Source: Isoetes taiwanensis
Lineage: Eukaryota > Streptophyta > Lycopodiopsida > Isoetales > Isoetaceae
Assembly: GCA_021234155.1 (NCBI GenBank)
Contig: JAJEKV010000052.1
Location: forward strand, 9,503,284-9,567,283
Direction: 5' to 3'
DNA length: 64,000 bases
Shown here in pieces: positions 15,266 to 26,129 of this stretch. The translations under genes were made by a program, and so were the position numbers. The notes under the pieces were generated by a model. The model had not been told where the DNA came from, made no database searches, and saw nothing but the letters and a program-made list of their open reading frames with translations. The number at the start of each line of letters is the position of its first letter. Position 1 is the first letter of the stretch.

Positions 15266-17640
15266 TAGCTTATGTTTGAGTTCCTTGATTCATTTTTTTG
15301 GAATGCGAAATTAAAAAGAAACGACCAAAAGAAAGCACCAAATGTTAACTTTGTGCTACTTAGAGCATTTGACTTGCAAGAGTTATGAAATGGAACCCCA
15401 GCTTATCCCTGTTTTTGGCTTCTGCTCATTATTTAATCAACGATGTCCTTAAAGAATTAAAGCAGAATATCATCTTGGTCATAGATCAATTCCAACCATC
15501 AGATTCCATAATAAAATAAGGTGCTGCGCACGGAGGGTTGCCCTCCGTGGCCGGAGGTTGAGGTGGCTTGAAAGTTATGTTTTTATAATCAATCAAAATT
15601 GCTATTTTAGAACATTGTCATTTTGTGAAGATGATGGTACCCATTTGCGGAATAGGATCCAACTGGACACATGGACATTGGGGTTTGAGTGTAACGTATT
15701 GGTCTGTGGTGCTCGGTATAGAACAAGGATGGCAGAAGCATAAGAAGTCTAATAGAGGATAGAATGGAAATACATGTTTTGTGAAGTGACTTAAATCATA
15801 GTTCAAAGTCATGTTTTGACAATCGATTCAAGTTGCTACTTAGACAATAGAGTACTTGATACCATGAGTTTATTAATAGCATGGAGTATTTGATACTTGA
15901 TAACATACGAAGCAATATATGAAGAATTCAAATAGAGAAGTAAGAGGAGGAGTGGGGTGCAAAAGAACTTAGGAAATGTGAATTGTTTTGTATATCAATT
16001 TTGTTGAGGGTACGAAGGAAGAACTCGATATTTTAAAATGAAGAAGGTTGCTAAGAATTTAATAGCATGAAATACATGGAAGTTGCAAGCCAAGGAAAGC
16101 TGCTTAGAAATGCAAAGGCATGTCTTTTGTTGCTCAATAGTTATGGGTCGTGTTGTGAGTTTGGGTCCTGACGAATGCAATGATTTGGAGTTCGTGATTG
16201 AGCTCGAACATTCAGTACGCTTTGGCGCAATGATTGAGGATCTATCTTCATTGTAGCTAATGCGCCTCCTAATGGATAACCGAGAAATTTGTCAAGCAAT
16301 GCTCCTACCACTGTGACATGTAGCATCTCGGATGCAGTGTCACTATTTCGCCGAACATTGTTAACTCATCTATCATGTCGTCGTTCCTGCCCGTGTCGCA
16401 GAGACTGTCCGACATTGCCTTATTGCAAGCATTGCACGTCTTGACGACCTTGTTGTCACCAGTTATATTCAATCTCAATATGCCTAAGACCTGTACATCC
16501 AAGAACGTTTGATTAGTGGAAAGTTATATGAAATAAGGTGAGAAGCAAGGACAATTTTGGCTTAATTTTAGTGGCAAAAGATATACCTTGGTATTTTCTA
16601 GAACGTGTGCTGCGAAGTCTTTGTTTGTCTAGGAACTATAATTCATCCGGAAACGAGTTTGACACTGCATCACAATCTTGAATGCCACAAACTAATAAAC
16701 TACCTCAGCGCCAAACAAGCCGAGTATCTGCCATATCCAAATCAAATAATTAATAACCAAAAAAAAAAAAAAAATCAAGAACTGAAATGCCTAGGCCGAC
16801 TAATGCGAAATTAATCATCTAGCATATCGTGCGATGGTTGGCTCAGCCTTATAGCTCGCCACATATTTAAAAGAGGCGTAAAAAAATGCGACACAAGCAA
16901 ATAGAAAGAAAGGGCGATTGGTAAGTTTGACTTTTCAAAAACCATTTCATTTCATGTCATCTTATGTGGCCATTCTACTATCTAGGATAACAAATCTCTT
17001 TTAACAACTGTCCTGCCTTTCAAACTTTTGATATAGGCACTGGCCAGATTTTGTATAATGTGGTATAACGAAATGTCATTGAAGAATATGTATTTCAAGC
17101 GGCAAAGATATACAGACATTCAAGTAAGGACTATCTTTTCTTGTAGTTTGGAACTTGTCTAGCCTATCTGCACGTCTTTGGTTTGATATGAGGAATGTTC
17201 TTGTTTCAATCTTCTATCTGATGTATAACTTTTATTTTTGGTTATCTAGGTTTTATTCTGATTGTTGCCATGCGCCACTACCAACAGACTTTGAGTTTGA
17301 CGAAGGGCAGCAGTTTGCTAGGTTCTTGCATAGGTGGTCTAGAACTTATGAATGTTTGCTAAGATACAATAGCAATGCTTGGTTCGCATGAAGTCTGAAA
17401 TCTAACTCAGTGTTTTGAAGTTGAGTCTCCTATGTCATTTCAAATGTCATAGCAGCAAACTGTCCAAATAGACCATCTTCTAGTCCTAATCATCCATTAC
17501 CATTGCATTTTAAAATGCTATTCTCAAAGGTTGCAATACCTTTTTAGGCCTGCCAAACGAGACATCTGTACTTTATTTTTTATTTTCTTTTATTCTCGTG
17601 TTTTAATAAAGTAGTAACTTGGATATGAGGTGTATGCTGG
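15266..17640. other. Intergenic region with one hairpin repeat
   Basis: No gene is recognised. Minus-strand open stretches at 16141-16500 (including TCNACNKAMSDSLCDTGR) and a plus-strand one at 17270-17391 (CHAPLPTDFEFDEGQQF) have protein-like composition but no family I can name. The stretch contains the hairpin described separately. Confidence 0.3.
15508..15549 (-). repeat. Hairpin-bearing repeat terminus, copy 2
   Basis: A perfect 9-bp stem with a 3-base loop (CACGGAGGG-TTG-CCCTCCGTG, 15529-15549). On the minus strand it is followed by CGCAGCACCTTATTTTATTA, matching the tail of copy 1 at 8449 with one difference in 20. Sequence on the other side of the hairpin is unrelated in the two copies. 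Confidence 0.5.
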
Positions 17641-17649
17641 CAGCAGAAG

Positions 17650-18260
17650 CTGGACCCAATTCTTCTCCCGCTCAAGTCAAGCCCCACTACATGGGTGCTA
17701 CGAGCCCTCTGTCCCATGCATAAGAAGTTGGCTCACCGCCGGTCACGGGTGAAAGCATCGATGCAGGTGACAAACTGACTGGGATCACTGGAGCGCTTGA
17801 CTAAGGAATCAAAGTAAAACAACTTAGTGCAAGGCGGCCTTGATCATGCCAAGAAAATCCTGCAATTATCAATTATTGCATTCCATGATGTGTAAAACAA
17901 CTTAGTGCAAGATGGTCTTGATCATGCTGAGCAAATCCTGCAATTATTGCATTCCATGATATGACATTGGGGCTTTTAGAAATGTTGACCGCCCTCTCTG
18001 CTTCTTCTGAGTTCCCACATTGGCATACATATTAATCAAAGAATTCTCCACAACAAGGTCAGATTGGAGATAAGTGCCAAATATTTGCCCATGAACGACA
18101 TGCTAGGCAAGCTATTGCAAGCTCTCAAGAGAGCCAAAAACGTGAATTTGTCTGTGGAAATGCCTGCAATTTGCATTTCATGATACAACTGTAAAAACAA
18201 CTCTCACCATCTTTGGGCTTGGCATGAGCATAAATAATTGCATTCCATGAATAACGATCT
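17650..18260 (-). pseudogene. PPR protein pseudogene fragment
   Basis: On the minus strand, in shifting frames, PLS-type pentatricopeptide signatures appear in order: LYHEMQIAGISTDKFTFLAL and LLRACNSL (about 18200-18110), GTYLQSDLVVENSLINMYAN (about 18090-18020), then NVISWNAIIAGFAQHDQD (about 17975-17905), then SCFDSLVKRSSDPSQFVTCI (about 17830-17770). PPR proteins bind organellar RNA for editing, splicing or stability. Frameshifts and stops between the pieces show that it is not functional. A 78-bp tandem duplication lies inside it. Confidence 0.7.
17820..17965. repeat. Tandem duplication inside the PPR relic, about 78 bp
   Basis: AAAACAACTTAGTGCAAG, TTGATCATGC and ATCCTGCAATTAT recur at about 17816 and 17896 with scattered differences, each ending at GCATTCCATGATRTG. 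Confidence 0.7.
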
Positions 18261-18287
18261 GGATTTGAAAGCATGTTTAATGTATTA

Positions 18288-18317
18288 CTAGTAACAGGTG
18301 CCCGGCGTTGCCGGGCA
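18288..18317 (-). mobile_element. Helitron-type 3' terminus
   Basis: On the minus strand an 8-bp perfect hairpin with a 3-base loop (TGCCCGGC-AAC-GCCGGGCA, 18317-18299) is followed after seven bases by CTAG (18291-18288) and then a T, the canonical Helitron 3' end inserted before T. The element would extend toward higher coordinates; its 5' TC end was not identified. The terminus abuts the PPR relic. Confidence 0.5.
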
Positions 18318-18319
18318 TA

Positions 18320-20424
18320 AAAACAATATGTGATAAACTCTAGAAATTGTGGAAAAAGAAAGAAATGTGCACCGAAAAGAAATGAAGTGCAGAAAGAGAT
18401 TCACCATGGAGGTGTAGATGCATGGATTAACAAAATATCATGGAGATTGCAATGTTAGACTCATCTAAATTGTGATTTTTATAAAAATAACCTATAGTAT
18501 CCATATAACAATTTTGCATAGTTACATTGTGACTCATGCTAAATAATGATATATGCATGAGCTAGTTACTTTCAATCAAGGTTGATGCGACCTCAAAAAA
18601 TAGTAGACAGTGACATAATTTGGCATCATTCACTTTAGGTGCAGTTGTTTAAATAAGGGACCTACTTGCTACCACCACACAATGTATCATGATCCTAAGT
18701 TCTTGATATCGAAATCGATTTATGTTCATTCAAGAACCACATGTACATTCTCCATGTATCATGATCCACCCTAGCAAGAACTATTATGATTTTCAATGTT
18801 CTGTTTAGCGTTCTTGATATTGAAATCGACTTGTGCTCATTCAAGAACTATTATGATTTTCGTCAATGTTCTGTTTAGCCAAGAGCTGCAAGGAGTTTGA
18901 TATGGTATGCAAGTCGCTTGCCAATATCTATTGTTGAAATTTGGATTTTTCGATATGGGGAAAAACTTGTTGGATTTTTTTCCAAGTTGGTTTCCCTAAG
19001 GTTCCAGGGGTTTTGGCTAAAGGTTTGTTGGGCTTTAGCTAGAACATGTAATGTAAGCAAGGATATATAAATACTAAAATGCTTGCTTGTTGGTTATATA
19101 TGGAAGAGGTTATCATTATGTTTGTTCGATGTGACATGGCAATATTATTGAAATGTGCCATTCGTACAATGGTGCATAGGGCATGTCCTAAGTTGTGGTT
19201 GACCTTAGCTAGTTAAGACTACATGAGTGAGGCGTAATATTGTTTGTTCAACATAAAAAGAACCGCCAATGCGAAGCTTGTCACATTGTGATTTGAGGTG
19301 GTTCTTTTATTTTGTGTTATTATTATGTGTTACCTAAGATTTGGACCAAAGCACATTCAATATGTACTTGTCATGGCATAGAACCACAATCAAATGTAAT
19401 GGCATTTGAGCTTTAGGTCGCATTTAAAGAGGATCTTGTTAAACATAATGTAGCATTGGGGAGGGTGGCATTTGAAGCAAGGGCCAATGATACAATGTAG
19501 AGCTATATACGAAATTATAGGTTTACACTCTAGCTTTTGATTCAATAATCAATACAAATCCACAAAACTCAAGAAAGAAATATATTGGCATTTTTTAAGT
19601 CTTTCGCACATGGGCAAAAATGGGTCTGCGTAAGTTTCAGTAGCTAAGTATTGGCGAACACAAATGTTATCCTTGCATGAGTAAATGTTATCCTTGCATG
19701 AGTTAAACAAATGCCATCGCTGCATGAGTAAAGGCGAACACAAATGTTATCCTTGCATGAGTAAATGTTATCCTTGCATGAGTTAAACAAATGCCATCGC
19801 TGCATGAGTAAAACAGCTTGAATAGACTCTTCTTTATTCTATTCTATGTGAATGGACTTTAAGAGGCATCGACAAAAAGATCCTTGATGCACAAACAAAA
19901 AATAGGTTTTTCTTATTGAGAATTGTAATAAGAGGAACTCATTGTTCCCTTCCGCATCTTTGTTTATACTCTTGATGAGACACCACATCTGTAGCAGACA
20001 TACTAAACATGACATGTCTATGGCAAAATGCTCAACATAGACAAAACAAGTATTGTACAACAGATATAGTCATTCCACATCAAGGAGATAATTTGGAAAT
20101 GTACAAATGAATGAAATAAGTATATGAGACACAAACTGAATCCCAGATCAAGACCCAAACCCAAGTGGGACATGCGATTGATGCTTGCTAACTAATGGCA
20201 GGAGCATGAAACTTGCTATATGCCATATCTGCCATCTTTTTATTGCAACAATTAATAACTTAGACACAGGAAGTAGGCAACTGAAACTTTCTATTACGGA
20301 GATGCAGAATAATCAATAAGTGGACCTCCCTAGATTCTGCACATGATCCTCACTATAATCTGCATATGGTCCTCTGATAACATGGTGTTTGACACCAAGG
20401 GATATACTCCTCCAAGCGAATACA
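18320..20424. other. Intergenic region, possible Helitron interior
   Basis: No gene is recognised. A short direct repeat around TCTTGATATYGAAATCGA occurs near 18702 and 18812 with AGAACTATTATGATTTTC nearby. No Rep/helicase coding sequence of an autonomous Helitron is seen. Confidence 0.35.
19653..19812. repeat. Tandem duplication, 80-bp unit, with inner repeat
   Basis: Two nearly identical 80-bp copies begin GGCGAACACAAATGTTATCC at 19653 and 19733. Each contains two copies of AAATGTTATCCTTGCATGAG, so the locus is nested. Confidence 0.9.
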
Positions 20425-21800
20425 GATCTATGCTCTTCTTTTTTTTTTTGAAGAGCTGTGTCATCAATGTATTAAAAGAATGGTAATGTTACAAAGCAAG
20501 TGAGGAGGAAGGAGAACTGCCCCAAAGAGACAGCGATACCTCGACACTCCACAACAAACTCACAAACAAACTGCAACTCTACTGCTGTACAAACCGACCA
20601 TCACCATCTACAACACCCAAGAAGTCCCGCCAAATGGCAAACTTCCACTCTACTAATCCCGGGAACGCCCCTTTAAAGCTTTGAAATAGCTTTGTACTGT
20701 CGAGGAATCGAGAGGGCCGCGGGCTGCTGAATCCCCCCGAAAGATCCACAACCGCCCGCTTCCAAATCAACCACACCAACCAAGCCACGCCAGATGCAAG
20801 GCTTCTTTGCCGCAAGAGCGGCCAAGCACCAGGATACACGTGAAGCGGCAATCGTTGGCTAGTCAATCTCGCTGAAATAGAGCCCCGACCCAATCCCTTG
20901 CAGCCACAAGTGAGGGCATAAAACCGGACAATGCTCTGATCTCCACGATGAAGGCCACAACAAGGGCAAAGAGGGCTCACACCCAGCCTAAACCCGACTC
21001 ACAAGGACATTCACCCGATACGGCCCGGTTGCACCACCGCCACGAGCACCCTAACCTTCCCTAACCTTCTTCCTTTCTTTTTCGAGCTCCATGTCCACGT
21101 CCAAACCGAAGCCATCGAGAACCCGGAAGTTGCAAAGACCACTTGCCCGAAGGCGAGTGTCATGAATAGCCAACACCCGGTAACAAGACCGCACAAAACA
21201 AAAGAAGACACAACATCCGGGATGAACCTTCCAAACTGCACCACCACATCATCACGGGGGACTATAGGTATGTGTAGCGGAATACTTCTCGCCACTTGTT
21301 CCCGGATAGCTTCGGTCAACGCCCTTGGCGGCGGCTCGAAAAACTCCCACGAAGCTAGGCGACCACCCCAATACCAATCCTCCAAGGTGAGCCTGGCCGG
21401 CTCGCCTCCAAGGGCCTCTGCGTCCGAGAGCATGCACATGGCGACCAAGGGCAAGTCTTGTGAGGGGTAGAGGAACCCACAAGAAAGGAGAAGAGTGGTG
21501 ATAAACCGAGGCATAATCTAGCCGGAAGAGCACACGCACATGATCCCAAGCTCGCAACACCCCCTGTGAGAAAGGGGATGCATGTGGGAAAGGCCGGAGA
21601 CCATACAACAAAGATTGCCCGGGGCAACTCCACATGCACGACGGCTTCCCAAACGCCACACAATGGCGAAGAGATCGCAAATAACAATGCCGCACCGGAG
21701 AAGATGCTCCATCTGCGAATGCTCCAAACAAACTTGGAGACCAACACCTTACTATGTAGTGCCAAATCCAGAATGGCCAAGCCCCGATCTATGCTCTTCT
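20425..21800 (-). mobile_element. 5'-truncated LINE insertion with perfect target duplication
   Basis: The 15-bp sequence GATCTATGCTCTTCT occurs at 20425-20439 and again at 21786-21800, flanking a 1,346-base GC-richer insert. The insert has a poly-T at 20440-20449, i.e. a poly-A tail on the minus strand. On the minus strand it encodes the C-terminal part of a LINE reverse transcriptase: LAILDLALHSKVLVSKFVW near 21780-21725, VLRAWDHVRVLFRLDY near 21560, and a cysteine-rich zinc-binding end (SPLCPCCGLHRGDQSIVR, near 20975). Frames shift between these pieces, so it is dead. Target-primed reverse transcription explains the poly-A, the 5' truncation and the duplication. Confidence 0.88.
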
Positions 21801-24660
21801 GTCAGGCTACAAATTTATTAAGACTACCAATGTTGTAGCCAGAATTACGAAAATGGAGACCAGGGTCTTTGTCATTTAGGATCTCATTTAGGATCTGAGA
21901 ACATTGAGATAATCCTGCAACAACACTAATTGCAGAACAAAAGAGCCAGAAGTATCTGCATGAAATTCAAAAGTTCCAGGTTTCATCCAGGCTACGAATT
22001 TATGAAGGCCACCAATTGTTGTAGCTAGGATAACGATGATCTATCATTATAGTTTTGGCTCTTCTTAGATAGTTATCTACCTAAAAATAGATACAAAATC
22101 TAGAATTACTGCAACACGAATCACACACAACAAAAGAGGCAGATACTTATCCATCTATTCATGATGCACTCCAAGTAAATGAAATTTTGAATTAATATAT
22201 GGGCCAGGGGTCGAAGATATCTGTTACTGTGTGCAGATCCATCTATTCATGAAGCATTCTCCAAATAGTTACTTCAATCTACAAAAAGGCAAATGAAAAT
22301 TTGAATTAATACATGTGGAGAGGCCCCAACATATCTCCTACTGTGTGCAGATTCCTATCACAGAAGTACTGCCTCAATAAACTATTATTTATGCAAAAAA
22401 GAAGCATCTTTGTGGCAACACAAAACCCATTGCCGAGTATAGTCCAAATATGGCATTGCAAGGCAAACTCGGCAAAAACCCATTGCAAGATATATGAAAG
22501 AAAAACATGAATCAATACAATATTAAGAAGCAGCTATAATGCTCAAAACAATATCTGCAGCTATAATGCTCAAAACAACATTTTAAAAGTTTTATGTTCA
22601 ACTATATTGTACCAGTTAACCTAACTTACATGCAATCTATGTCTTTGTGAATTGTAGATACGTTGCAAACCTGAAAGAGTACACAATAAACTTTTAGTAA
22701 TGCAAAAAAGAACCTTGTTGCAATGCAAAGATATGGGGACAATAGATTCTTTGTGGCAAGTAAATAGGATAAAGGCCACCTTGCAATACCATATAATTCT
22801 GTCAAAGTCATCAAATGGTGCATTAGAATTTTAAGTACATAGATAGTGGATATTTTTTATGTCTGCATGCTGGCACAAATGTGAACACTCAAAAGCAAAA
22901 AAGAGTATCCTTATTGAAAGCAAGGTGAAAGATAATGATAAATCTTACAAATCCCAGACATGTATAAGTAGTAGTTCAACTTACTTGGCAAGTAGAACAA
23001 ATTTTACAAAATCCCAGACCGCGTATAAGAATTAGTTCGACTTACTTGGCAAGTACAGTGTATAAAAAGTAGTTGGATTTACTTGGCAAGTAAAGAGGGC
23101 AAAGGCCACCAATAGCAGCTTCTACATTCGTGTTCTACAATATAATTCTGTCCAAGTCATCAAATGATGCACTTAGATAGCTTAAGAACATAGATAGCAG
23201 ATGTCTTTAATGTCCGCACGCTGACATAAATGCGAACAGTCAAGTGTAGAAAAGAGTATCCTTGGCAAACCAAAATAAAAGATGACACATTTTACAAAGG
23301 CCCAGACTTACATGCCTTCAAATACAATCACAAACCCGTTATATTTCTTATTTTCAACTTCCGTAATTTCAAGAAAACTATGCTTTTCTCTTAACAAAAG
23401 ATGGTTTCCCATAACCCGAATGCATGCATCTACCGAAACTGCTTCCGCACACTTATTGCAAGCATTGACAAAGTGCTAACCTAGGTTACTGTCTACCCGG
23501 CTTCCATGTTGTGGCAATATGCATGGTTCCATCCATCGCCACCTGCAACACATGTAAAAATAGAACAAATTTGAAATCATTATGAAACAAATACCTGTCC
23601 AGATTATAACTGCGTAAAGATAAAATATAACTCCAGAATGCAAGCAAGCCTGATGTGGTGCAGAAAAACTTGTTGAATGCCACAATACTTGATAATTGAA
23701 AGAACAATGTGCTTTGTTGGAAACTACATTGTGCTTTTCATAAGAAATAGTGATCCAAATATGGGTAACAAAAGGAGCTCCTTCCATAGCAAGGATGAGC
23801 TCAGATGAGGAATTCTGAGCATGGCATGTAGAAAAGAACTGGAATTCTCCGAGAAGGAACAATAATTATGTTTGTCTATGAGAATTGTGTCCCCCCCAGT
23901 ACTCAAGCCCCTGTGACTTGGTGTTATGAGTTGCCAAAGTCAAGCATCAAGACAAATACAAACACTAATATACATAATAGAAGGTAGGTCTCAAGAATAA
24001 TTTGGACTTGAAAATTACAGAGATAGATGCAGATCGCAAGAGCCCCATTTGAAGACTTACCTGCACCGAAGTCCTAGTGAACAGAAGGAGGATAATCTTC
24101 ACATCTTTTCTTACATAAGGAATAGGATGTCTGAGTGAACTGCAGATAATTCAGAGGCCACAACGGTAGGAGCTGTGCACCTCCAGCTTAAGATGAATTT
24201 ATTGTGAATAATATTGGAGATGAAGAGTAGACGAAATAACCAAACCTTAATGAAGCTGAAGACAAATTTGTTGTGATGCTGAAGCTATGGCGGCCCTTAA
24301 GGAATCACCGAAGACTATCTGAAGCCGAAATGAAGCCGAACACTATCTTGCAGCCAAAATTACCCCTGTGCCCATATTAATCTAGCCTCAGACTGGACAT
24401 GCAACCTCCAGCGCAACAGTTTCGGATGTCCTCCATGCCGTCCACGATGTCCTCCATGCCGTTCACATACGCATGCCAGATTTGAAGGTCGAAATCAAGA
24501 AGGGGCAAAATCGAAACCAAAATCAAGGCTAAGCAATTTTTCCCATTTTTGGCAAATCGGAATTGTTTTCCGGCAGACAAAACCATCGAAACCTTAGGAA
24601 ATCAAGTTAAGAGAAAATTCCAAAAAAATTTCGGAACCCCGGAAAAACCAAATTTAAACA
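21801..24660. other. Intergenic region with dispersed duplications
   Basis: No gene is recognised. Segments at 22740-22830 and 23085-23190 are duplicates (GGCAAGTAAA..GGNNAAAGGCCACC, then TATAATTCTGTC and AAGTCATCAAATG). CTTACTTGGCAAGTA-type motifs occur about three times at 22980-23090. Segments at 21800-21850 and 21985-22035 are also similar (AGGCTACRAATTTAT). Confidence 0.45.
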
Positions 24661-24672
24661 ATAGGATTCGCT

Positions 24673-24936
24673 TCAATCCATTAAAAGACGAATGAGATGG
24701 TTGGCTAAGAAGGGAGCAGAATCACGACAGTTTTGAATCATCGAAGAGTGAAGGAGCTTACCTGAATCCAAGTCTTTCTGATGGGTGCAGTCATGCACCA
24801 GCCGATAAGCCAAGTCCGGAGATAAATTCTTCCAATTCCCCCCTTCTTCCAACACCAGTTCCCACACCAGCTTATCCATTTTGGAGGCAGAATAACCAAT
24901 CCAGTTTCCATGATATGACTTATCAAGAATTGTCAT
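24673..24936 (-). pseudogene. PPR protein N-terminal fragment
   Basis: An 87-codon open frame from ATG to stop contains LAYRLVHDCTHQKDLDSGKL and IQNCRDSAPFLANHLIRLLM, a single PLS-type pentatricopeptide unit of the form usually found at the start of land-plant PPR proteins (lead-in, K-D-L..GK..H, then FLANHL). It stops after one repeat, whereas functional PPR proteins have many, and no continuation is seen. A spliced short gene cannot be excluded but is unlikely. Confidence 0.55.
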
Positions 24937-25246
24937 TCACAAAAACCTATAATGAGAGAGAGATTTTTTCAATGAGTAGCAGCATCATTTAAAATGGAAT
25001 TGCAGTGTTTTAAATATGTTTTAAAAAGTAGTTGTTGTGAAATTGAATTTAGATTTAGATGAGTTTGATCTTGTTGAAACACATGGTAATTTAAAACACG
25101 ATAGATTTGATGAGCCATAAAAACCATTATTACCATATTTACCAAAATGCCCGCCTTTTATTTTATGGTGCTGTGGAAAAGCCCAAAGTCCTATTGTGGG
25201 GAACTTGGACCATTCTGTTTTAGGTTTGGTGATTCAACCCTTAATA

Positions 25247-25269
25247 TTGCCCTCTCTACTAGAGGGCAA
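25247..25269. repeat. Hairpin with GAGGGCAAC core
   Basis: TTGCCCTCT and AGAGGGCAA form a perfect 9-bp stem around a 5-base loop. GAGGGCAAC is also present in the hairpins at 8431 and, on the minus strand, 15529-15549. It may be a terminus of a related element. Confidence 0.35.
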
Positions 25270-25665
25270 CACATATTAATAAAAAAACTTCAATGACCAT
25301 CGTCTAATTTTGAAATAAATAAATTTCCATACTCATTCTCTCAATATTGATCTACAGGTTGGCTACTTTTAACAGTTTTCACATTCAATTTTCTTCAACA
25401 TAAGTACCCTTTCATTTTCAATCTTCCTTGTGCAAGAGAGTACGTGAGCCAATGGCAAGTAGAGGAGTCTCAGATTAGTAAGAGACATCGCTCAACAAGA
25501 ATCAAATGGTATTAAAAAATGCTGTTTATTGTTTCCATTGCCTTGAATTTTGACCTAACTTACATGTTTTCTGTTGTAAAGAAAAAGGAGAATTTAGTAA
25601 GGAATCTTGTCTCCATCAAGATTTCCCAGTCTGGACAGCTGCCACCTTTCTGGTAACACTGATTC

Positions 25666-26128
25666 TCATAGACTGTGTTTTGCTTGAATTGCCTCAACGT
25701 CTGATGATTTATCATCCTTCCTGTCATCCTGATCCAAATCGGAGCCAAAACCATAATATGTTGTTCTCTGAGAACCACTGATGCTAGAACTCTTCACGAA
25801 CCTCCTTGTATCAGCACTACTCTTGGTCGTCAATCCAGAAGAAACCAAAAGAGCTGGTCTCCCACCACCTAGGATAATCAGACACATGCTGGCATTCAAG
25901 AGGTGTATTTGAGCCAGCCTTGCCATAATGTTCCTCCAGATGAGCAAATTGTCTTCTAAACTGGTCCACAGCACTGGATTGCCACAAATATAAAATAAGG
26001 TATGGATGATAAGACTTAGCATTTTGCATATCTCAGAAATCACATAAGCCATACCTTGGATACATGAAATTAACTTGATCATTTCCATTTAAATATTCCT
26101 TGAGCATTTGTGGTTGATGTTCTAAAAT
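25666..26128 (-). pseudogene. MAP kinase 3'-end fragment (plant TDY group)
   Basis: Two exons of a plant TDY-type MAP kinase can be read on the minus strand. The first, 26128-26055, encodes ILEHQPQMLKEYLNGNDQV and ends at a donor AAG|GTATGG. The next starts near 25980 and gives AVDQFRRQFAHLEEHYGK and then SNTPLE.QH. These match the segment C-terminal to the kinase core in the MPK8/9/15-like group. Near 25880 the frame shifts, after which the tail continues in another frame (SADTRRFVKSSSISGSQ). No catalytic-core exons (TDY loop, HRD, DFG) were found on the high-coordinate side, so it is a truncated relic. Confidence 0.7.
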
Positions 26129-26129
26129 C

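Noticed and set aside
21162..21838. Plus-strand open frames across the GC-rich block
   Set aside because: They are antisense to the LINE reverse transcriptase, which explains the sequence better.
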